Shown piece by piece: positions 34,998-43,320 of a stretch of DNA of 64,000 nt. The notes below the pieces were generated by a model. That model was not told where the DNA came from and ran no database searches. It saw only the letters and a program-made list of their open reading frames with translations. Source of the DNA: Delftia tsuruhatensis NBRC 16741 (lineage in GTDB: Bacteria > Pseudomonadota > Gammaproteobacteria > Burkholderiales > Burkholderiaceae_C); NCBI RefSeq assembly GCF_001571325.1, contig NZ_BCTO01000044.1, positions 1 to 64,000 on the forward strand, read 5' to 3'. How positions within the stretch are numbered: position 1 is the first letter of the stretch; each line of letters begins with the position of its first letter. The position numbers and the translations under genes are program-made.

Positions 34998-35034
34998 GGA
35001 AGGGGAGGAAGGTGGGGAGAGAGGGCTGGCGGGC

Positions 35035-35790
35035 TCACTGCCAGTGCAGCAGCCGCCTCTCGGCCCAGGAAATGAAGCGCACCATGCCCACGCCCAGCAG
35101 GGCCAGCACCAGCAGCAGCGCCATGACGCCATTGATGTCGAAGGTGGAGCCCAGGTAGGCCAGGGTCTGGCCCAGGCCCTTTTCGCTGGCGATGATCTCG
35201 GTGCCCACCACGCCCAGCAGGGCATAGATCAATCCCAGGCGCAGGCCCGAGAAGATCACCGGGACGGCGCCGGGCAGCGTGACCTCGAAGAAGGTGGTGG
35301 CGGCGCTGGCGCCCAGGGTGCGGCACAGCGTGACGTGGTCCTGGCTGACGCCCCGCATGCCTGCCACCGTGGCCGACAGCACGATGAAGAAGGTCAGCGA
35401 GCAGCCCACGGCGATCTTGCTGCCCAGCCCCAGCCCGAACCACAGGATGAACAGCGGCGCCAGCGCGATGCGCGGCATCACGTTCAGCGCGTTGAAGTAG
35501 GGCTCCGCAAAGCGCTCGATGGCCGGCCAGCGCACGAAGGCCAGCCCCGTGGCGAAGGCGGCCACGCTGCCCAGTACGAAGGAGCAGCCCACGGCGGCCA
35601 GCGTCCAGCCCAGGTCGGACCAGAACCGGGCCGTGCCCGCATGGTTCCAGAGATAGGCGGCCACGCCGCTGGGCTGGCCGAAGAAGGTGGGGTCCAGCCA
35701 GCGGCGCGCGGCGGCCCATTCGGCCAGTCCCAGCACGAGACAGATGAACAGCGCATGCAGCGCCAGCCATTGCAGACGGTCAGCCTTCAT
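35035..35790 (-). CDS. ABC transporter permease (TauC/SsuC type)
   Basis: The 251-residue protein has six membrane segments and the permease EAA loop in TLCRTLGASAATTFFEVTLPGAVPVIFSGLRLGLIYALLG (about 150-190). FNALNVMPRIALAPLFILWFGLGLGSK near 95-120 is usual in the nitrate/sulfonate/taurine group. It forms the membrane channel for the ATPase and binding protein upstream. The start at 35790 overlaps the ATPase stop by 11 nt. A 9-bp tandem repeat separates it from the dioxygenase gene. Confidence 0.92.
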   Translation of the reverse strand: MKADRLQWLALHALFICLVLGLAEWAAARRWLDPTFFGQPSGVAAYLWNHAGTARFWSDLGWTLAAVGCSFVLGSVAAFATGLAFVRWPAIERFAEPYFNALNVMPRIALAPLFILWFGLGLGSKIAVGCSLTFFIVLSATVAGMRGVSQDHVTLCRTLGASAATTFFEVTLPGAVPVIFSGLRLGLIYALLGVVGTEIIASEKGLGQTLAYLGSTFDINGVMALLLVLALLGVGMVRFISWAERRLLHWQ

Positions 35791-36577
35791 GGTGCACCCA
35801 TCCCGATTCAAGCTGCGACCACAGGGCCGCATAGAGTTCATGGAAGCGCGGCGACTTCTGCAGGTCGCGGATGGAGCGCGGGCGCGGCAGGTCTATGGGC
35901 AGGTCGGCGATGATGCGGCCCGGGCGCGAGGACATCACCACCACGCGGTCGGAGACGGCCACGGCCTCGGCCAGGTCGTGGGTCACGAACAGCACGCTGT
36001 GGCGGTGCTGCTGGCACAGGCGCAGCAGCAGGTCCTGCAGCTGCAGCTTGGTCTGCGCGTCCAGGGCGCCGAAGGGCTCGTCCATCAGCAGCAGCTGCGC
36101 GTCCAGCGCAAAGGTGCGCGCCAGTGCCGTGCGCTGGCGCATGCCGTGGGACAAGGCCTTGGGCAGGGCCTGCGCATGGTCGGCCAGGCCCACCTCCTGC
36201 AGCATGCGCAGTGCGCGCTCCGTGCTGTCGGCCGTGCCTTCGCCGCGCACGCGCGCGCCGAAGGCGGCGTTCTCCAGCGCCGTGCACCAGGGCAGCAGGC
36301 TGTCGCGCGCCAGCATGTAGCCCACGCGGGAACTGCCCAGGCGCGGTGCCTCGCCCAGCACGCGCAGCGTGCCGGCGCCGGTGTGGGCCACCAGGCCCGC
36401 GCAGAGGTTGAGCAGGCTGGTCTTGCCGCAGCCGCTGGGCCCGACCAGCGAGACGAATTCGCCCTCGGCCACCTGCAGCGCAATGTTGTCCAGCACCTGC
36501 GTGCGGCCGTCGAAGCTCAGGTGCAGGCCGTCGGCGGCAATGGCCTGCGGCGGCAGTTGCGATCCATTGGAAGTCAT
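35780..36577 (-). CDS. ABC transporter ATP-binding protein (TauB/SsuB type)
   Basis: The 265-residue ATPase has Walker A GPSGCGKTS near 46-54, signature LSHGMRQRTALAR (the usual LSGG reads LSHG), Walker B LLLMDEPFGALD and the H-loop LFVTHDLAEAV. MLARDSLLPWCTALENAAFG is typical of the nitrate/sulfonate class. The ATG at 36577 is 14 nt after the binding-protein stop. The longer open frame upstream is a shadow of that gene. It energises import with the permease downstream. Confidence 0.93.
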   Translation of the reverse strand: MTSNGSQLPPQAIAADGLHLSFDGRTQVLDNIALQVAEGEFVSLVGPSGCGKTSLLNLCAGLVAHTGAGTLRVLGEAPRLGSSRVGYMLARDSLLPWCTALENAAFGARVRGEGTADSTERALRMLQEVGLADHAQALPKALSHGMRQRTALARTFALDAQLLLMDEPFGALDAQTKLQLQDLLLRLCQQHRHSVLFVTHDLAEAVAVSDRVVVMSSRPGRIIADLPIDLPRPRSIRDLQKSPRFHELYAALWSQLESGWVHHEG

Positions 36578-36591
36578 GGCGCGCGCCCCCT

Positions 36592-37587
36592 TCACTGCGC
36601 CAGCAGGGGCGCGGTGTCGATCAGCCGGCTGATCTGCCCCGTGCGCTGCAGGTAGCGCGCGGCATGCTGCAGGGCCTTGGGGTCCACCGCAAACTGCATG
36701 GAAGGAATGGCGTTGCGCAGCGCCACTTCCAGGATCCGTTCGCCGCCGGTCGTGTTGATGCGGAAGCTGTCCTGCGCGACTTTGAGCAATGCATCGAAAT
36801 GGGCCGGTTCGCGGGCATAGTCGGCCGCCTCGTTCATGGCGCGGCGCAAGCCCTCCACGGCCTGGGCGTTCTTGCGCAGGAAGTCGGCGCGCACCACCTG
36901 CAGCACGCCGGCGCCGTTGGTGTCCACGACATCGGCCGGACCCTCGCCCCTGCGCGGATCGACGACGATGCGGCAGGCCTGGCTGACCTCGCAAAAGCCG
37001 TCCATGGGCGAGAACAGCATCAGGCCATCGACCTGCCTTTGCGCAATCGCCGGAAAGGCGGTGTTGGGCGAGCCCACGGCGACGATGGTGACGTCGTCCG
37101 CCTTCATGCCGGCGCCCTGCAGCAGGCTCACGAGCTGGAACTCGGCCGCGCTGCCGCGCGCCGTCACGCCGATGCGCCGGCCCTTGAAGTCCTGCATCAC
37201 GGCGGGATAGCCCTGGCCGGCATGCGCCATGGGCAGGGCCGCCGAGGCCATGAGGAAGAACGTCGGCGCGCTGGCGCCGCTGCCGATCACCTTGAGGTCG
37301 GCGCCCTTGTTGACCGCCTGACGCAGCACCTCTGGCGGCGTAAACGCCACTTCGAGGTCACCGGCCAGCAAGGTCTGCAGCGCCAGCGGCGCCTGCGGGA
37401 TGGGGCGCAGTTCGCAGCGTATGCCGTGCTTCTCGCACAGTCCCCGCGCGTTGGCCACGCGCACCAGGAAATTGCCGATGCCGGGGTAGTCCTGGATGCG
37501 CAGCGTGGGCGTCTGTGCCAGGGCTGCCTGGGTCGAGAGCAGGGCGAACACGAAGGCGGATACCAGGGCGAGCGTGGTGCGGATCAT
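36592..37587 (-). CDS. ABC transporter substrate-binding protein (NMT1/TauA-like)
   Basis: The 331-residue protein has a clean signal peptide (1-24, cleavage after ALA). A two-lobe NMT1-like binding domain follows: LRIQDYPGIGNFLVRVANARGLCEKHGI, LLAGDLEVAFTPPEVLRQAVNKGADL, FKGRRIGVTARGSAAEFQLVSLLQGAGM, and AIAQRQVDGLMLFSPMDGF. The class binds sulfonates, nitrate, pyrimidine precursors or aromatic acids; the ligand cannot be named. It is first in the operon, and an inverted repeat lies 7 nt upstream of its start. Confidence 0.88.
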   Translation of the reverse strand: MIRTTLALVSAFVFALLSTQAALAQTPTLRIQDYPGIGNFLVRVANARGLCEKHGIRCELRPIPQAPLALQTLLAGDLEVAFTPPEVLRQAVNKGADLKVIGSGASAPTFFLMASAALPMAHAGQGYPAVMQDFKGRRIGVTARGSAAEFQLVSLLQGAGMKADDVTIVAVGSPNTAFPAIAQRQVDGLMLFSPMDGFCEVSQACRIVVDPRRGEGPADVVDTNGAGVLQVVRADFLRKNAQAVEGLRRAMNEAADYAREPAHFDALLKVAQDSFRINTTGGERILEVALRNAIPSMQFAVDPKALQHAARYLQRTGQISRLIDTAPLLAQ

Positions 37588-37593
37588 GGGGCG

Positions 37594-37619
37594 GGCTCCA
37601 TACGTGTGGGTATGGGGCC
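37594..37619. promoter_or_regulatory. Inverted repeat, candidate operator of Crp/Fnr-type regulator
   Basis: CCATAC-GTGTGG-GTATGG is a perfect 6-6-6 inverted repeat, extended to ten pairs by flanking GGC/GCC with one T-G. It lies in the 84-bp gap between the binding-protein gene and the divergent regulator. The geometry matches Crp/Fnr-type sites (two half-sites, six-base spacer), but the half-sites are not the CRP or FNR consensus. It could also be a leader hairpin of the transporter mRNA. Confidence 0.5.
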
Positions 37620-37671
37620 GATTACAAGGACGGTGCTATGCGCCAATTGCCGCGAAAGGGACAATGATCGG

Positions 37672-38358
37672 GTGAACACCAAGCTCGGTTCCCCCAACAC
37701 CTCTTTGGCGCAGGCGCGCAGCGAGCGCTATCGCGTGGACCTGCTGGCCGAATTGCCGGCCGCATCGGCACGCGGGCTGCGGGCCATAGGCTCCAGGCGC
37801 CGCTACCGCGATGGACAGTTCGTGCAAAAGCGCGGCGATGCGGCCGACCATGCGCTGGTGCTGCTGTCAGGGCGCTTTCGTGTCGTGGCCTTCACCGTGG
37901 GCGGCACCGAGCGCATGACGCGCTGGCTGGAGGCCGGGGAGATCACCGGCATCAGCTCGGTGCTGGGCAATGCGCCCGTGCCCGTGGACCTGGTGGCCGA
38001 TGGCGATGTCGAGGTGCTGGTCCTGCCGCGCCAGCCGCTGCTGGACTTCCTGGAGCGCGATGCGCCCGCATGCCTGGCTGTGGCGCGCCTGCTGAGCCTG
38101 CGCGTGAACGGGCTGCTGGACACCATCTTCATCAGTTCGGAGGACACGCTGCATGCCCGGGTCTGGGCCACCTTGCAGGTGCTGGCGGCAGAGAACGGCC
38201 AGCCCCTGCCCGGCGGCCGCACCCTGCTGCGCATATCGCAGGGTGATCTGTCGCATGTGGTGGGCGCCTCGCGCCAGCGCGTGAACGAGGAGCTGCGCAA
38301 GCTGCAGGCGGGCGGCAGCGTGCGTCTGGGCTATCGGTGGATCGAGGTGCTGGGCTGA
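37672..38358 (+). CDS. Crp/Fnr-family transcriptional regulator
   Basis: The 228-residue protein has a cyclic-nucleotide-binding-like domain (FVQKRGDAADHALVLLSGRFRV, RMTRWLEAGEITGISSVLGN) and a C-terminal winged helix (RISQGDLSHVVGASRQRVNEELRKLQAGGSVRLG). The Fnr cysteines are absent, so it is not an oxygen sensor of that kind. GTG at 37672 is the only start in frame between the inverted repeat and the conserved body; AAAGGG lies 14 nt before it. It is divergent from the TauABCD-like operon and is its likely regulator. Confidence 0.88.
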   Translation: MNTKLGSPNTSLAQARSERYRVDLLAELPAASARGLRAIGSRRRYRDGQFVQKRGDAADHALVLLSGRFRVVAFTVGGTERMTRWLEAGEITGISSVLGNAPVPVDLVADGDVEVLVLPRQPLLDFLERDAPACLAVARLLSLRVNGLLDTIFISSEDTLHARVWATLQVLAAENGQPLPGGRTLLRISQGDLSHVVGASRQRVNEELRKLQAGGSVRLGYRWIEVLG

Positions 38359-38371
38359 GGCAGCTGCAGGC

Positions 38372-39010
38372 TCAGGTCCCGCCCACGTAGGGGTTGCTCT
38401 TGCGCTCGCGGCCGAAGCTGCTTTCGGGGCCGTGGCCCGGGATGAACACGGTCTGGTCGCCCATGGGCCACAGGCGCTGGACGATGCTGTCGATCAGCTG
38501 CTGGTGGTTGCCCTGGGGAAAGTCGGTGCGGCCGATGCTGCCCGCGAACAGCACGTCGCCCACGAAGGCGCGGTCGATCTGCGGCGCATGGAACACCACG
38601 TGGCCGGGCGTATGGCCGGGGCAGTGGCGCACCTGCAGCGTCTCCTGGCCGATGCTCACCGTGTCGCCATCGTGCAGCCAGCGCGTGGGCGTGAAGGGGT
38701 CCGAATGCGGGAAGCCGAACATGGCGCCCTGCTGGGGCAGCGCATCGATCCAGAACTGGTCGCCGGGATGGGGGCCGATGATGGGCAGCTGCTGTGCATC
38801 GGCCAGCTCGCGCGTGCCGCCCGCGTGGTCTATGTGGGCGTGCGTGAGCCAGATGGCCTTGAGCGCCAGGCCCAGGCGCTCTATCTCCCAGCCGATCTGC
38901 TCCAGGTCGCCGCCCGGGTCGATGACGGCGGCTTCCATGGTCTGGTCGCACCAGACCAGCGAGCAGTTCTGCTGGAAGGCGGTGACGGGGATGGTGTGGT
39001 ACTGGAGCAT
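38372..39010 (-). CDS. MBL-fold hydrolase, glyoxalase II-like
   Basis: The 212-residue protein has the metal motif THAHIDHAGG (about 56-65), HCPGHTPGHVVFH with the next ligand His, GDVLFAGSIGRTDFPQG near 151-167 and the final FIPGHGP. This is the short YcbL/GloB2 class that hydrolyses hydroxyacylglutathione-type thioesters. It lacks the C-terminal helical domain of classical GloB. It converges on the Crp-type regulator with a 13-nt gap. Confidence 0.9.
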   Translation of the reverse strand: MLQYHTIPVTAFQQNCSLVWCDQTMEAAVIDPGGDLEQIGWEIERLGLALKAIWLTHAHIDHAGGTRELADAQQLPIIGPHPGDQFWIDALPQQGAMFGFPHSDPFTPTRWLHDGDTVSIGQETLQVRHCPGHTPGHVVFHAPQIDRAFVGDVLFAGSIGRTDFPQGNHQQLIDSIVQRLWPMGDQTVFIPGHGPESSFGRERKSNPYVGGT

Positions 39011-39096
39011 GGGCGGCGTGGGTGCTTCTGGCGAAAGCGCCCATTATTCCCGCTCCTTCCCCTGATGGCAGCGCAGGGCCGCCTCCGCTTGCGCCG

Positions 39097-39372
39097 TCAG
39101 GTGGTCGGTTGGCCGCATTGCCCGCAGAACCGCGCACCGGCCGGATGGCTGGCGCTGCAGCTCCTGCAGGCCTGCGGCAGCACCGCGCCGCCGCACTGCG
39201 GGCAAAAGCGCGAGCTGGAGGCAATCGATGCATGGCAGCCGGGGCAGACCGCCGCCACGGCCGCAGGCGGGTATGCGCCGCCGGCGTGATGCCCGCCGAT
39301 ATGGACGCCGATATTGCCGCCGTGATGGCCGCCGCGCGCGTGTTGTCCGAACAGTCTTTGCAAGAGTCCCAT
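39097..39372 (-). CDS. Small double zinc-ribbon protein with His/Gly-rich segment
   Basis: The 91-residue protein starts MGLLQRLFG, then a His/Gly-rich stretch (HARGGHHGGNIGVHIGGHH), then three Cys-x2-Cys pairs and a fourth incomplete one: CPGCHAS, CPQCGG, CRSCSAS, CGQCGQ. These can form two zinc ribbons. AAGGAAGG before the ATG is a good ribosome site. No domain beyond zinc ribbon is evident. It ends 86 nt from the MBL hydrolase gene on the same strand and may precede it in a transcript. Confidence 0.75.
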   Translation of the reverse strand: MGLLQRLFGQHARGGHHGGNIGVHIGGHHAGGAYPPAAVAAVCPGCHASIASSSRFCPQCGGAVLPQACRSCSASHPAGARFCGQCGQPTT

Positions 39373-39697
39373 GGTGCCTTCCTTCGCACTGCGCGGCTGC
39401 GCCGCTGCAGTCGCTCAAAGGTGCATTGGGACACGGCAGCGGTGCGCCGGGTCGTGGATGGCGATCATTTAATGTGGCTGTCATTTCGCGGCAATCCGAC
39501 GTCTTGTGACGGACAGGCGACATCCTCGCGGGCAGACCCCGTGGCTGCCGCCACGCGGCCGTGATACAAGCTAGCCGTGCCGCCAAGCCAGCCTGCCGTC
39601 ATGCAGGCGCGCAAGGATTTTTTCGAGGATGGGCCGGGCCGCCGCCTGCGCAATGCAGCGCAGGGCGGGTACCGGCATCACGCGAGGGAGAACCGGT
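39373..39697. other. Intergenic region between zinc-ribbon gene and pntA
   Basis: This 325-bp stretch separates divergent genes and must hold both promoters, but I cannot place -35/-10 boxes convincingly. GAGGGAG at about 39684-39690 is the ribosome site of pntA. A frame open from 39629 would extend PntA by 23 residues that do not resemble the family. No RNA or repeat is apparent. Confidence 0.45.
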
Positions 39698-40813
39698 ATG
39701 TTGATTGGCGTGCCTGCCGAGACCATGGCAGGAGAAACCCGGGTGGCCGCGACCCCCGAGACCGTCAAGAAGCTGCGTGCGCAAGGCCATGTGCTGCGCG
39801 TGCAGTCGGGAGCGGGAGTGGCGGCCAGCGTGCCCGATGCCTTGTTCGAGGCAGCGGGCGCCGAGATCGTCGATGCGGCAGGCGCCCTGGGCGCCGATCT
39901 TGTGCTCAAGGTGCGCATTCCTTCGGAGGATGAGCTGCCCCTGGTCCGCAAGGGCGCAACGCTGGTCGGCATGCTGGACCCCTTCCAGCCCGCAGGCCTG
40001 CAGCGCCTGGCCGATGCGGGCATCACGGCCTATGCGCTGGAGGCGGCTCCGCGCACCACGCGTGCGCAGAGCATGGACGTGCTGTCCAGCCAGGCCAATA
40101 TCGCCGGCTACAAGGCCGTGATGATTGCGGCCAACCAGTACCAGCGCTTCTTTCCCATGCTGATGACGGCGGCCGGCACGGTGAAGGCCGCGCGCGTCGT
40201 GGTGCTGGGCGTGGGCGTGGCCGGCCTGCAGGCCATTGCCACGGCCAAGCGCCTGGGCGCCGTGATCGAGGCCAGCGATGTGCGGCCCAGCGTGCGCGAG
40301 CAGGTCGAGTCGCTGGGCGCGAAGTTCATCGACGTGCCCTACGAGACGGCCGAGGAAAAGGAGGCCGCCGAAGGCGTGGGCGGCTACGCCCGCCCCATGC
40401 CGCAAAGCTGGCTGGACCGGCAAAAGGCCGAGGTCGCCAAGCGCGTGGCCCAGGCCGACGTGGTCATCACCACGGCGCTGATCCCGGGCCGGCCCGCTCC
40501 CGTGCTGGTCACGGCCGAGATGGTGCAGGCCATGAAGCCCGGCGCCGTCATCGTGGACCTGGCGGCAGAGCGCGGCGGCAACTGCCCGCTGACCCAGGCC
40601 GGCATGACCGTGGTCACGCATGGCGTGACCATCGTGGGCCTGACCAACCTGGCGGCGCTGGTGGCGGCCGATGCCTCGGCCCTGTATGCACGCAATGTGC
40701 TCGATTTTCTCAAGCTCATCATCAACAAGGATGGCGCCCTGCATGTGGACATGGAGGACGACATCGTGGCCGCGTGCCTGATGGCCCATGAAGGCCAGCT
40801 GCGGAGGAAATGA
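39698..40813 (+). CDS. pntAA: NAD(P) transhydrogenase subunit alpha part 1
   Basis: The 371-residue protein has the PntA start [21 protein letters not shown]. It has the NAD-binding [27 protein letters not shown] near 173-200, the flexible loop [11 protein letters not shown], and [16 protein letters not shown]. It is domain I, the hydride donor for proton-driven transfer from NADH to NADP. As in Rhodospirillum, the alpha chain is split, with the membrane part encoded by the next gene. The ATG at 39698 follows GAGGGAG. Confidence 0.95.
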   Translation: MLIGVPAETMAGETRVAATPETVKKLRAQGHVLRVQSGAGVAASVPDALFEAAGAEIVDAAGALGADLVLKVRIPSEDELPLVRKGATLVGMLDPFQPAGLQRLADAGITAYALEAAPRTTRAQSMDVLSSQANIAGYKAVMIAANQYQRFFPMLMTAAGTVKAARVVVLGVGVAGLQAIATAKRLGAVIEASDVRPSVREQVESLGAKFIDVPYETAEEKEAAEGVGGYARPMPQSWLDRQKAEVAKRVAQADVVITTALIPGRPAPVLVTAEMVQAMKPGAVIVDLAAERGGNCPLTQAGMTVVTHGVTIVGLTNLAALVAADASALYARNVLDFLKLIINKDGALHVDMEDDIVAACLMAHEGQLRRK

Positions 40814-40814
40814 C

Positions 40815-41159
40815 ATGGAAGCCGTATCCCCCACCATCATCCATCTCATCATCTTCGTGCTGGCCATCTACGTGGGCTACCACGTGGTGTGGACCGTCAC
40901 GCCCGCGCTGCACACGCCGCTGATGGCGGTGACCAATGCCATCTCGGCCATCGTCATCGTCGGCGCCATGCTGGCGGCGGCGCTCACGGAAACGGGCCTG
41001 GGCAAGACCGTGGGCGTGCTGGCCGTGGCGCTGGCCGCGGTCAACGTGTTCGGCGGCTTCCTGGTCACGCGGCGCATGCTGGAGATGTTCCGCAAGAAAG
41101 AGCGCAAGAGCGCTCCGGCCAAGGACGGCAAGGATGCCAAGGCGGAGGGCCAGTCATGA
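40815..41159 (+). CDS. pntAB: NAD(P) transhydrogenase subunit alpha part 2
   Basis: The 114-residue protein has four hydrophobic helices: [64 protein letters not shown] lysine-rich tail follows ([20 protein letters not shown]). This is the membrane half of PntA, part of the proton channel. It starts 1 nt after the pntAA stop and overlaps the next gene by four bases. The charged tail is longer than usual. Confidence 0.95.
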   Translation: MEAVSPTIIHLIIFVLAIYVGYHVVWTVTPALHTPLMAVTNAISAIVIVGAMLAAALTETGLGKTVGVLAVALAAVNVFGGFLVTRRMLEMFRKKERKSAPAKDGKDAKAEGQS

Positions 41160-42580
41160 GCATGAACCTCGTCACGTTGCTCTACCTGGTGGCCAGCGTC
41201 TGCTTCATCCAGGCGCTCAAGGGGCTGTCGCATCCCACCACGTCCATACGGGGCAACCTGTTCGGCATGGCCGGCATGGTGATCGCCGTGCTGACCACGG
41301 CGGCGCTCATCGTGCAGCTGGCCGGCGGCAATGCATTGGGGCTGGGCTGGGTGCTGCTGGGCCTGCTGGTCGGCGGCACGGCCGGTGCCGTCATGGCCCA
41401 GCGCGTGGAGATGACCAAGATGCCCGAGCTGGTGGCCTTCATGCACAGCATGATCGGCCTGGCGGCGGTGTTCATCGCCGTGGCCGCCGTGGCCGAGCCC
41501 TGGGCCTTTGCCATCACGGCCAAGGGCGGCGCCATCCCGGGCGGCAACCGCGTGGAGCTGGCGCTGGGCGCCTTCATCGGCGCCGTGACCTTCACGGGCT
41601 CGGTGATCGCCTTCGGCAAGCTCAGCGGCAAGTACAAGTTCCGCCTGTTCCAGGGCGCGCCCGTGCAGTTCAAGGGCCAGCATGCGCTCAACGCCGTGCT
41701 GGGGCTGGCAGCAGCCTTCTTCGTCTTCGGCTTCTGGCACAGCCAAAGCTGGATGGACATCGTGCTGGTCATCGCCCTGGGACTGCTGCTGGGCGTGCTG
41801 CTGATCATTCCCATCGGCGGCGCGGACATGCCGGTGGTCGTGTCCATGCTCAACAGCTACTCGGGCTGGGCGGCGGCGGGCATCGGCTTCTCGCTGAACA
41901 ACAGCATGCTGATCATTGCGGGTTCGCTGGTGGGCAGCTCGGGCGCCATCCTGAGCTACATCATGTGCAAGGCCATGAACCGCTCGTTCTTCAGCGTGAT
42001 CCTGGGCGGCTTCGGCGGCGAGGCCACCAGCGCGGCGGCAGGCTCCCAGCAGCAGCGCAACGTGAAAAGCGGCAGCGCCGACGATGCGGCCTTCGTCCTG
42101 GGCAATGCCGAGACCGTGGTCATCGTGCCCGGCTACGGCCTGGCCGTGGCGCGTGCCCAGCACGCGGTCAAGGAGCTGGCCGACAAGCTCACCGAGCGCG
42201 GCGTGACGGTGAAGTACGCCATCCACCCGGTGGCCGGCCGCATGCCCGGCCACATGAACGTGCTGCTGGCCGAGGCCGAGGTCCCCTACGACCAGGTCTT
42301 CGAGATGGAGGACATCAACAGCGAGTTCGGCCAGGCCGACGTGGCCATCATCCTGGGCGCCAACGACGTGGTGAACCCCGCCGCGCACGTCAAGGGCAGC
42401 CCCATCTACGGCATGCCCATCCTGGAGGCCTACAAGGCCAAGACGGTGATCGTCAACAAGCGCTCCATGGCGGCCGGCTATGCGGGCCTGGACAATGAGC
42501 TTTTCTACATGGACAAGACCATGATGGTCTTCGGCGACGCCAAGAAGGTGGTGGAGGACATGGGCAAGGCGCTGGAGTGA
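41156..42580 (+). CDS. pntB: NAD(P) transhydrogenase subunit beta
   Basis: The 474-residue protein has about nine membrane helices. A cytoplasmic NADP-binding domain III follows, with [20 protein letters not shown] near 325-344, [35 protein letters not shown] and [21 protein letters not shown] 41156 overlaps the pntAB stop (ATGA); MNLV at 41162 is an alternative. The enzyme makes NADPH from NADH using the proton gradient. A strong hairpin follows. Confidence 0.96.
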   Translation: MSMNLVTLLYLVASVCFIQALKGLSHPTTSIRGNLFGMAGMVIAVLTTAALIVQLAGGNALGLGWVLLGLLVGGTAGAVMAQRVEMTKMPELVAFMHSMIGLAAVFIAVAAVAEPWAFAITAKGGAIPGGNRVELALGAFIGAVTFTGSVIAFGKLSGKYKFRLFQGAPVQFKGQHALNAVLGLAAAFFVFGFWHSQSWMDIVLVIALGLLLGVLLIIPIGGADMPVVVSMLNSYSGWAAAGIGFSLNNSMLIIAGSLVGSSGAILSYIMCKAMNRSFFSVILGGFGGEATSAAAGSQQQRNVKSGSADDAAFVLGNAETVVIVPGYGLAVARAQHAVKELADKLTERGVTVKYAIHPVAGRMPGHMNVLLAEAEVPYDQVFEMEDINSEFGQADVAIILGANDVVNPAAHVKGSPIYGMPILEAYKAKTVIVNKRSMAAGYAGLDNELFYMDKTMMVFGDAKKVVEDMGKALE

Positions 42581-42605
42581 GGCATGCGCCCGGGCTGAAG
42601 TCCGA

Positions 42606-42633
42606 GGAGGGCAGGGCCCAAGCCCTGGCCTCC
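42606..42633. terminator. Hairpin between pntB and convergent ccdB
   Basis: GGAGG-GC-AGGGC and GCCCT-GG-CCTCC pair around a 4-base loop with one internal mismatch pair, followed by TTGAAAA. It probably terminates pntB transcripts; the T-run is short. Confidence 0.5.
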
Positions 42634-42650
42634 TTGAAAACGATCTTGGG

Positions 42651-42980
42651 TCAGCCCCCGGACCGGGTCAGCAATTCGTCCAGCGCATCGGCGATGGCTT
42701 GGCCTTCATGCTCCAGTGAGGCCACCACTTCACCCAATTGATCCAGGGCGACTGAAACCATGTCCAGGGCATGCAGGACGACCGGCACGCCTTCAATGAC
42801 AAACACAGGATTCATCCTCGCACCCACGGTTGGAGTGCCGTGCGGCAGCAGATTCTGCCGAACCAGTGGAACCACGACGCGACGGCGGTAGCGGTCAAAC
42901 AGCGAGGACTGGACCACGACGACGTAGGGAATCGAGTCGCGCAAGGCTCCCTTGTTGCGATGAACGTCGAATTGCGCCAC
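42651..42980 (-). CDS. ccdB: CcdB-family toxin
   Basis: The 109-residue protein reads MAQFDVHRNKG, then YVVVVQSSLFDRYRRRVVVPLV, PVFVIEGVPVVLHALDMVSVALDQLG, and a C-terminal helix with ALDELLTRSGG. CcdB poisons DNA gyrase; the last residues contact gyrase, and the usual terminal W-G-I is not present, so potency on gyrase is uncertain. It overlaps ccdA by one base, the normal antitoxin-first arrangement. Confidence 0.88.
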   Translation of the reverse strand: MAQFDVHRNKGALRDSIPYVVVVQSSLFDRYRRRVVVPLVRQNLLPHGTPTVGARMNPVFVIEGVPVVLHALDMVSVALDQLGEVVASLEHEGQAIADALDELLTRSGG

Positions 42981-43228
42981 TAGAGCGTCGAGTGCTCGTC
43001 TGCGAACGAACCCACCGCGATGTTGACCGCGTTCCAGTCGCTGGCGCAGGCGTCGGCAAGCCGTTGGCGCTCACGCTGTGCGCCCTCCTGCCTGGCAACG
43101 TATTCGGCCAGCAGGGATTCCATGGTGGCCGAGAGATTGTCGGTATAGGCCTTGGCCTGCGTCACCAGATCTGCATTGATCGTGAGATGGATTGGCCGCT
43201 TGGCGCTGGAGACAGCAATGGATTTCAT
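42980..43228 (-). CDS. ccdA: CcdA-family antitoxin
   Basis: The 82-residue protein has an N-terminal ribbon-helix-helix (KRPIHLTINADLVTQAKAYTDNLSATMESLLAEYV) and a C-terminal toxin-binding tail with CASDWNAVNIAVGSFADEHSTL. The tail's WNAVNxxxGSFADE matches the CcdA region that grips CcdB. It represses the operon and neutralises CcdB. The pair is intact, sits between pntB and xth, and has no plasmid genes around it. Confidence 0.9.
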   Translation of the reverse strand: MKSIAVSSAKRPIHLTINADLVTQAKAYTDNLSATMESLLAEYVARQEGAQRERQRLADACASDWNAVNIAVGSFADEHSTL

Positions 43229-43320
43229 CTCGGAACCCTCAGATAAAGATCATGCGCACAGTGTCTGTATGAGAGCGCGACGAGTCAAACCGCCGCGACC
43301 CAAGGCCCTGCTTGAACGTC

